Source: Arthrobacter sp. 9AX (GTDB lineage: Bacteria; Actinomycetota; Actinomycetes; Actinomycetales; Micrococcaceae). From it: a DNA stretch of 64,000 nucleotides. The stretch covers positions 2,954,487 through 3,018,486 of the forward strand of contig NZ_LR733293.1 of assembly GCF_902506095.1 (NCBI RefSeq). The letters are read 5' to 3'. The notes below the pieces were generated by a model, which worked only from the letters and a program-made list of their open reading frames with translations, was not told where the DNA came from and made no database searches. The position numbers and the translations under genes are program-made. Every line of letters starts with the position of its first letter. Positions within the stretch are counted from its first letter, which is position 1. This document shows positions 58,471 through 64,000 of the stretch, in pieces.

Positions 58471-60522
58471 ATGCGGTCAAAGTTCAAGCGTATTCTCGCC
58501 GTGATCGGCCTTACCGGGCTGCTGGCGGTTCCCGCCGGTGCGGCCTGGGCCGAGGACCCGGTCACACTGAATCCCACAACCAAGATTGTGGATTCCGCCG
58601 GTGTCCTGGGTGGGAGAACGGCTGAGGTGCAGGAAGCCATCAAGAAGCTTGGCACCGAACACGCCTTGGTGCTTCACGTCGTCACTGTCAAAAAGTTCGA
58701 GAACCCGGCCGACCGGGAGGCCTGGACGGACGCGGTGGCTGACAAGGCCAAGCTCGGCTCCAATGCCCTGATTCTCGCAATTGCCACCGATACGAGGCAA
58801 TACATCCTGAACAAGGGCGGCAGCAAAATCACCAACGCCCAAGTCGAAAACATCAAGAGCAAGGCCATCGGCCCGCAGCTGGCCAACGACAACTACGCGC
58901 AGGCTGCCATCAACGCGGCTTCAGCAATCGGCGATGCAGCCGGCGGCGGCAGTGGAAACGTCCCCTCCGACGGGAGCGCCGGGGCGGCCGTCCTGGTGGG
59001 CACCGGCGTAGTGGCTGCAGGGGGCGCGGGTGCGTACCTCTACTTCCGCAACCGGCGGAAGAAGGCTGCCGCAGCCCAGTCGTCCAGCGCAAGCTACGGT
59101 CCTCAGGGCGGCCAGGTGGATCCGCTCGCGTCCCTCAGCGTTGAGGAACTGCGCCGCAAGAGCGGGTCGCTGCTCATCGAAGCGGACGACGCCATCAAGT
59201 CCAGCGAACAGGAATTGATGTTCGCACAGGCACAATACGGCGATTCGGCCGTCGGCAACTTCACCAAAGCCTTGGAAGAAGCAAAGGGCCACATGACGGA
59301 GTCGTTCAAGCTGCAGCAGCAACTGGACGACCACATCCCGGATACGGAAGAGCAACAGCGCACCTGGCTGGGCGAGATCATCCGGCGCTCGGAGGCCGCG
59401 CTGGCTTCGCTGCAGGAGCAGAAGGCGGACTTCGACTCCCTGCGTGAACTGGAGAAGAACGCGCCGCAGGCACTGGCCCGCGTCAACGCCGGCGCCCGCG
59501 AAGCGGACGCCAAAATCTCCAGCGCCGAACAGTCCCTGACCACGCTGCGTGCCAAGTACGCAGACAGCGCCCTGGCGCAGGTCTCGGACAACATCCTGCA
59601 GGCCAAGGAGCGGCTCGCTTTCGTCCAGAACGCGTCCGCCTTGGCGGAGCAGAAGCTCGGCGAAGGCGAAGGAAGCCTGGCGGCGGTGGCTGTCCGGGCG
59701 GCGGAGGAAAGCCTGCATCAGACGAACGTACTCCTCGATGCGATCTCCAAGGTCTCGTCAAACCTTGATGACGCCCGAAACAGCCTGGAGGCCGCGGTGG
59801 TGGATACCTCCCAGGACCTCGCCCAGGCACGTGCCATGATCCAGTCCGGCGCGCACCCGGAACTGGCAGGTCCCGTCGCCGCCGTGGAAGCCGCGCTCGC
59901 CCAGGTCAAATCGGAGATCCAGGGCGGGAAGATCGATCCCATCGCAACCCTGCAGCGGGTGGAAACCGCCCACCAGTCGCTGGACCAGGCCCTGAGCGGG
60001 ATCCGGGACCAGCAGGAGCAGGCACGCCGGGCACAGGCGTCGCTGCAGCAGACCATCATGTCTGCCCAGGCCCAGATCAGCGCCACCTCCGACTACATCA
60101 CCGCCCGCCGCGGCGGTGTGGGAACCGAAGCCCGCACCCGCCTGGCGGAGTCGCAGCGCAACCTGGATTACGCGCTGTCCATCGCGCGCACAGATCCCGT
60201 AACAGCCCTGACGTACGCCCAGCAGGCACACGCACTCGCTGCCCAGGCAGCGCAGCTTGCACAGGCGGATGTAGACCACTTCGACGGCTACGCCAACCAG
60301 GGCTACGGCCGGGGCGGCATGTTCGGCGGAGGTGGCGGCGGTGGACTCGGCGGCGCCATCCTGGGCGGCATCCTGATCAACTCGATCCTCAACGGCGGCG
60401 GTGGCGGCGGCTGGGGCGGCGGCCACAGCGACGGCGGCGGTTGGGGTGGCGGAGACTTCGGCGGCGGCGGAGACATGGGCGGCGGCTGGGGCGGAGACTC
60501 CGGCGGCGGCGGAGACTTCTAG
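58471..60522 (+). CDS. TPM-domain protein with coiled coil and glycine-rich tail
   Basis: This 683-residue protein has a signal peptide (about 1-28, ending AAWA), an extracellular TPM domain (about 35-165; KIVDSAGVLGGRTAEVQEAI, LGSNALILAIATDTRQYILN), a membrane helix near 175-193 and a long alpha-helical region (about 210-600) rich in A, E, Q and L that should be a coiled coil. The last 70 residues are almost all G with W and D. TPM proteins act in envelope and photosystem assembly in other organisms. The ATG at 58471 has AAGGG ten bases upstream. It precedes pspA by 112 bases on the same strand, which suggests joint membrane-stress work. Confidence 0.85.
   Translation: MRSKFKRILAVIGLTGLLAVPAGAAWAEDPVTLNPTTKIVDSAGVLGGRTAEVQEAIKKLGTEHALVLHVVTVKKFENPADREAWTDAVADKAKLGSNALILAIATDTRQYILNKGGSKITNAQVENIKSKAIGPQLANDNYAQAAINAASAIGDAAGGGSGNVPSDGSAGAAVLVGTGVVAAGGAGAYLYFRNRRKKAAAAQSSSASYGPQGGQVDPLASLSVEELRRKSGSLLIEADDAIKSSEQELMFAQAQYGDSAVGNFTKALEEAKGHMTESFKLQQQLDDHIPDTEEQQRTWLGEIIRRSEAALASLQEQKADFDSLRELEKNAPQALARVNAGAREADAKISSAEQSLTTLRAKYADSALAQVSDNILQAKERLAFVQNASALAEQKLGEGEGSLAAVAVRAAEESLHQTNVLLDAISKVSSNLDDARNSLEAAVVDTSQDLAQARAMIQSGAHPELAGPVAAVEAALAQVKSEIQGGKIDPIATLQRVETAHQSLDQALSGIRDQQEQARRAQASLQQTIMSAQAQISATSDYITARRGGVGTEARTRLAESQRNLDYALSIARTDPVTALTYAQQAHALAAQAAQLAQADVDHFDGYANQGYGRGGMFGGGGGGGLGGAILGGILINSILNGGGGGGWGGGHSDGGGWGGGDFGGGGDMGGGWGGDSGGGGDF
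60316..60519 (+). repeat. Glycine-codon repeat tract at the end of the TPM gene
   Basis: GGC and related codons repeat to code G-rich tail units with W, D and F. Such tracts are prone to slippage and to length differences between strains. Confidence 0.6.
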
Positions 60523-60634
60523 GCCTTGGATGGCTCGGCCCGGCCGAACCACAACGGTTTGGGAACGACACAAGCAACACACAACTGTTCACTGATTTCA
60601 GTGGTCATCACAGAGCAGGACGAAAGGTAGCACC

Positions 60635-61426
60635 ATGGTTAAGCAGTCCATTTTCGGCCGTATCGCGCAGCTGGCAAAGGCAAACATCAACTCCTTGCTG
60701 GACAACGCTGAGGATCCGCAGAAGATGCTGGACCAGATGGTCCGGGACTACACCAACAACATCGCCGAGGCGGAGTCGGCCGTGGCGCAGACCATCGGCA
60801 ACCTCCGGATGCTCGAGGACGACTACAACGAGGACGTCAAAAACTCCCGCGATTGGGGCAACAAGGCCCTGGCTGCCTCCCGCAAGGCGGACGAGTACCG
60901 TGCCAGCGGCAACGTGTCCGACGCCGAGAAGTTCGACAACCTGGCCAAGGTGGCACTGCAGCGGCAGATGTCAGCCGAGAACGAAGCCAAGGGCGCTGAG
61001 CCTGCCATTGCGTCCCAGCGTGAAGTGGTGGACAAGCTCAAGACCGGCCTGGACCAGATGAAGGGCAAGCTCAACCAGCTGACCAGCAAGCGCAACGAAC
61101 TGGTGGCCCGCTCCAAGACCGCCGCTGCCCAGTCCCAGGTGCACGATGCCATCAAGAGCATCGACATCATGGACCCCACCAGCGAGGTGGGCCGCTTCGA
61201 AGAGAAGATCCGCCGCGAAGAAGCCCGGGTCCGCGGGCAGCAGGAACTCACCGAGTCCAGCCTGGACGCACAGTTCAACCAGCTGGAGGACCTCGGCGAG
61301 CAGGTTGAGATCGAGGCGCGCCTGGCTGCCTTGAAGTCCGGCGGCACCACAAAACCCGCCATCGGTGCAGGTAGTTCTGCAGGCGCTGAATCCACTGTCA
61401 ACGAAGCCGATTTCGACAAGCTCTGA
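60635..61426 (+). CDS. pspA: Phage shock protein A (PspA/IM30 family)
   Basis: This 263-residue protein has the long coiled-coil fold of PspA: an N-terminal amphipathic helix (SIFGRIAQLAKANINSLLDN), EDPQKMLDQMVRDYTNNIAE, and further helices to about 235. A disordered, alanine/glycine-rich tail ends DEADFDKL-like (NEADFDKL here). It binds and protects the inner side of the membrane under stress. GAAAGG stands eight bases before the ATG. It follows the TPM-domain gene and is followed by a strong hairpin terminator. No clgR- or pspC-like partner is in the window. Confidence 0.94.
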   Translation: MVKQSIFGRIAQLAKANINSLLDNAEDPQKMLDQMVRDYTNNIAEAESAVAQTIGNLRMLEDDYNEDVKNSRDWGNKALAASRKADEYRASGNVSDAEKFDNLAKVALQRQMSAENEAKGAEPAIASQREVVDKLKTGLDQMKGKLNQLTSKRNELVARSKTAAAQSQVHDAIKSIDIMDPTSEVGRFEEKIRREEARVRGQQELTESSLDAQFNQLEDLGEQVEIEARLAALKSGGTTKPAIGAGSSAGAESTVNEADFDKL

Positions 61427-61471
61427 CAGCCACGGCAGGGTTTCCTGCGGCACACCATCAGGAACCTGAAT

Positions 61472-61501
61472 GAAAGGCCGGGGCCGTAGCCCCGGCCTTT
61501 C
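61472..61501. terminator. Terminator after pspA
   Basis: GAAAGGCCGGGGC and GCCCCGGCCTTTC form a perfect 13-bp stem around CGTA. It is followed by ATTGTGT and lies 15 bases before the photolyase -10 element. Confidence 0.85.
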
Positions 61502-61515
61502 ATTGTGTCCTTGTG

Positions 61516-61521
61516 TAGCGT
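61516..61521 (+). promoter_or_regulatory. -10 hexamer (TAGCGT) for a leaderless start of phr
   Basis: TAGCGT is followed by GGCTTC and the ATG at 61528. There is no ribosome site. A clear -35 element is not seen. Confidence 0.55.
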
Positions 61522-61527
61522 GGCTTC

Positions 61528-62958
61528 ATGGCTTCTTCCCACCCAACATCGCTTGTCTGGCTGCGCGATGACCTCCGCCTGGATGACAACCCCGCACTCT
61601 CCGAAGCAGCAGAGTTTGGCCTGCCCCTGACGGTGGTCTACGTTTTGGACGAGGCGTCTGACGGCATTCGGCCCCTGGGTGGCGCAACACGCTGGTGGCT
61701 GCACCACTCCCTAGCGGCCCTGGCTGCAGCCTTGGAGGCCAATGGCTCGTGCCTGGTACTGCGCCGTGGACCGGCTGCCGAGGCCATCAAGGACCTGGCC
61801 ACCGAAACCTCTGCAACGCATCTGTTCTGGAACCGGCGCTACGGGCTGCCCGAGCGGACCGTGGACGCCGCCATCAAGGAGTGGGCCGGCAACAACGGCG
61901 TGCAGGCTTCGAGCTACCAGGCCAACCTCTTGTTCGAGCCGTGGACCGTACGCACCGGAGCCGGGGGCCCGTACAAGGTCTTCACGCCGTTCTGGCGCTC
62001 GTGCCTTGCCGGCGGCGAAGTCCGCGAACCCCTGGAACCACCCCGGCAACTGCCGTCCCCCGCCACCGGGGAGAGCGGAGGCCTGCCAAAAAGCGAAGAC
62101 CTGCACAGCTGGGACCTTCTGCCGCACTCCCCCGACTGGAGCGGTGGCCTGGCCGACACGTGGGAGCCCGGAGAAGAAGGCGCAGGGCGCCGCCTCGACG
62201 ACTTCCTGGACGGCCCGGCCGAGGACTACGGAACCGGCCGCAACGTGCCGGGTGTGGAAGGCACCAGCCGCCTCTCACCGCACCTGCGCTTCGGCGAGGT
62301 CAGCCCGTTCCGGGTGTGGCGGGAAATCAGGCGACGGTTCCCGCACAAGATACCGGCCGACGTCGGGATCTTCCGTTCGGAGCTCGGCTGGCGGGAATTC
62401 TGCTGGCACCTCCTGTACACCAACCCTGAACTGGCCACCCGGAACTACCGTCCCGAGTTTGACAGGTTCCAGTGGCAGTCACTCAACCGGAGCGAACTGG
62501 CGGCCTGGCAGCAGGGCCGCACAGGGTACCCGTTTGTCGATGCCGGGATGCGCCAGCTGTGGCAGACAGGCTGGATGCACAACCGGGTGCGGATGGCGGC
62601 GGCGTCATTCCTGGTCAAGAATCTCCTGGCGGACTGGCGCATCGGCGAGGAATGGTTCTGGGACACCCTCGTGGATGCGGACGCCGCCAGCAATCCGGCG
62701 AACTGGCAATGGGTGGCCGGCTCAGGAGCGGACGCCTCCCCGTACTACCGGATTTTCAACCCGGTGACGCAGAGCAAGAAGTTCGATTCCGCGGGCGGGT
62801 ACCTTCGCCGGTTTGTTCCGGAGCTCGCAGACCTCGACGGGAAGGCGATCCACGAACCCTGGAAAGCCGGAGACGTGCCCGGCTACCCCGATCCGCTGGT
62901 GGGGCTGCCGGAATCCCGCGAGCGGGCGCTGGAGGCTTACGCCAGGCTCAAGGACTGA
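61528..62958 (+). CDS. phr: Deoxyribodipyrimidine photolyase
   Basis: This 476-residue flavoenzyme repairs UV-made pyrimidine dimers with light. The N-terminal photolyase domain begins SLVWLRDDLRLDDNPAL and the FAD-binding domain contains GTSRLSPHLRFGEVSPF, ELGWREFCWHLLY, GYPFVDAGMRQLWQTGWMHN and NPANWQWVAGSG. These are class I cyclobutane-dimer features. The ATG at 61528 lacks a ribosome site but has TAGCGT six bases upstream, suggesting a leaderless message. It lies after the pspA terminator and converges with the cytochrome b gene across 43 bases. Confidence 0.94.
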   Translation: MASSHPTSLVWLRDDLRLDDNPALSEAAEFGLPLTVVYVLDEASDGIRPLGGATRWWLHHSLAALAAALEANGSCLVLRRGPAAEAIKDLATETSATHLFWNRRYGLPERTVDAAIKEWAGNNGVQASSYQANLLFEPWTVRTGAGGPYKVFTPFWRSCLAGGEVREPLEPPRQLPSPATGESGGLPKSEDLHSWDLLPHSPDWSGGLADTWEPGEEGAGRRLDDFLDGPAEDYGTGRNVPGVEGTSRLSPHLRFGEVSPFRVWREIRRRFPHKIPADVGIFRSELGWREFCWHLLYTNPELATRNYRPEFDRFQWQSLNRSELAAWQQGRTGYPFVDAGMRQLWQTGWMHNRVRMAAASFLVKNLLADWRIGEEWFWDTLVDADAASNPANWQWVAGSGADASPYYRIFNPVTQSKKFDSAGGYLRRFVPELADLDGKAIHEPWKAGDVPGYPDPLVGLPESRERALEAYARLKD

Positions 62959-63001
62959 CCCGCTCCGGCTTGGCGTGACCTGGGCGGCCCGCCTGGCGGC
63001 T

Positions 63002-63934
63002 CTAGCGGCTGACCTTGCCCATCAGGGACGCAATGGGCCGCAGGAAGATGGGGCGGGCCAGGAACCAGGCAGCAACCATAACCACCACGGAGGCGAGGAA
63101 GACCCAGAACCCGAACCAGCCGTCGTCGTCCCTGACGCCGTACATGTGGTTGAGGTTGCGCAGGGCCCCGGTGGCGAGCACCAGGAAGACGTGCACCACA
63201 ATAAAGGCCACGAAGTAGATCATCACCGGGAAGTGGACGGCACGCGCCCATTCGATCGGGTACGCCTTGTTGAGGCCGGCCGCCTTCTTGGGCCAGGCGG
63301 AGGACATCCGCAGGCCGGTGATGAAGGCCAGCGGCGCCGCGATGAACACCGTGAGGAAGTACGTGAGGAGCTGGAGGGCGTTGTAGTTGATCCAGCCGTT
63401 TTCCGTGGGCCAGTCCAGTGACGCGTACTGCAGGGCGGCCGAGAGCGCGTTGGGGAAGACGTCCCAGCTGGTGGGAACGATCCGCATCCACTGCCCGGTG
63501 GCGAAGAGCAGGACGGCGAACACCAGGCCGTTCAGGATCCACAGCGCGTCAAGCGTCAGGTGGAACCACAGCTCCAGGCTGATCTTTGTGGGTGGGGTCT
63601 TGGTTTTGATCAGGCCCTTGTTGTTCCGGGTCCAGTGGCCGCTGGGACGGGTGGTGGTCCGCACCTGCCAGCCCGTCCGGATGATCAACAGCAGGAAGAA
63701 TGCGTTCAGGAAGTGCTGCCAGGCCAGCCAGGCCGGAAAGCCTTCCGGGGCCCCCGCCGGAAGCTCGGAATGGCCCGGGTACTCCGCGATGAAGGAAGCG
63801 ACAGCGGGCAAGCCCACGAGCCATTTGGCGACCAGCACCACCAGCACCAACGCCACGAGGACGGCGGGCACACCCCAATAGAGACGGGTCCGCTTGCCCG
63901 CCGCGGTGCCGGGCTTCTTCGTGGGTGTGGACAT
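63002..63934 (-). CDS. Cytochrome b/b6-type membrane protein
   Basis: This 310-residue protein has about five hydrophobic helices (about 22-50, 70-90, 120-145, 185-210 and 235-260) and a last one near 280-300. Histidines in AWQHFLNAFF, LWFHLTLDAL and VHFPVMIYFVAFIVVHVFLV are candidates for binding two b-type hemes. It resembles the cytochrome b subunit of formate dehydrogenase or Ni-Fe hydrogenase and similar molybdoenzymes. The partner enzyme is not in the window; it may lie beyond the right edge. The ATG at 63934 has AGGA ten bases upstream. The last 66 bases of the window show no gene. Confidence 0.85.
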   Translation of the reverse strand: MSTPTKKPGTAAGKRTRLYWGVPAVLVALVLVVLVAKWLVGLPAVASFIAEYPGHSELPAGAPEGFPAWLAWQHFLNAFFLLLIIRTGWQVRTTTRPSGHWTRNNKGLIKTKTPPTKISLELWFHLTLDALWILNGLVFAVLLFATGQWMRIVPTSWDVFPNALSAALQYASLDWPTENGWINYNALQLLTYFLTVFIAAPLAFITGLRMSSAWPKKAAGLNKAYPIEWARAVHFPVMIYFVAFIVVHVFLVLATGALRNLNHMYGVRDDDGWFGFWVFLASVVVMVAAWFLARPIFLRPIASLMGKVSR

Positions 63935-64000
63935 CGAGCAACATTCCTCTCGAGAATGACGTGGTGCTCACGGTCTGTGAGGCTCTGCGAAAGAGAATAC

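Overview
The window looks like an ordinary piece of chromosome from a high-GC actinobacterium, most likely a member of the Micrococcaceae (Arthrobacter or Pseudarthrobacter). I infer this from the GC-rich codon use and from actinobacterial marker genes: WhiB1, PdtaS, MtrA-MtrB-LpqB, SigK-RskA, an Rv3235-like protein, the large NAD-glutamate dehydrogenase and an actinobacterial SecA. I see no mycolic-acid genes, rRNA, tRNA, insertion sequence, prophage or CRISPR array. No gene-free stretch exceeds about 290 bases.

Layout. 1-5.8 kb: the end of a probable DUF6541 membrane protein, then a minus-strand block for a galactofuranose-containing cell-surface glycan (hexapeptide acetyltransferase, glf, glfT2, wzm, wzt). 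5.9-10.5 kb: a large FHA-FtsK ATPase resembling type VII secretion EssC, followed by a small membrane protein. 10.7-32.3 kb: a long region that follows the mycobacterial order Rv3219-Rv3246c in outline: whiB1, pdtaS, NAD-glutamate dehydrogenase, a CpaB/CpaE pair, a BldC-like regulator, a LysM protein, an Rv3235-like protein, secA, a YcaQ-like glycosylase, hpf, comF, lpqB, mtrB and mtrA. 32.4-38.6 kb: a plus-strand run of overlapping genes around a MoxR ATPase (proline/tryptophan-rich membrane protein, DUF4129, DUF4350, MoxR, DUF58), followed by a DUF4166 gene. 38.6-40 kb: a MetE-like protein of unknown reaction and a chorismate mutase. 40.1-45.7 kb: a complete dipeptide/oligopeptide ABC importer. 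45.9-49.7 kb: mnmA and iscS, then an SufR-like regulator divergent from a DoxX gene. 49.7-53.7 kb: a lipoprotein, a J-domain protein, trmL, and sigK-rskA. 53.7-64 kb: a PIG-L deacetylase, etfBA, an HtrA protease, a TPM-domain protein, pspA, a DNA photolyase and a cytochrome b.

Functional themes. Cell envelope construction and stress dominate: glycan synthesis and export, SecA export, MtrAB-LpqB signalling, HtrA, PspA, a TPM protein, a LysM protein and SigK-RskA. Sulfur and Fe-S work is represented by iscS, mnmA and the cysteine-bearing SufR-like regulator.

Regulation. Seven start codons are preceded, at exactly six bases, by a -10-like hexamer, which suggests leaderless transcripts. sigK carries an upstream sequence like the SigK promoter consensus. 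The SufR-like/doxX intergenic region holds a clear inverted repeat over a plausible promoter. Three phased CATCAAA repeats lie just before the LysM gene, close to the BldC-like regulator gene. I found no clear, wholly new system. The best leads are the orphan EssC-like ATPase, the SufR-like/DoxX module, the phased repeats and the leaderless starts.
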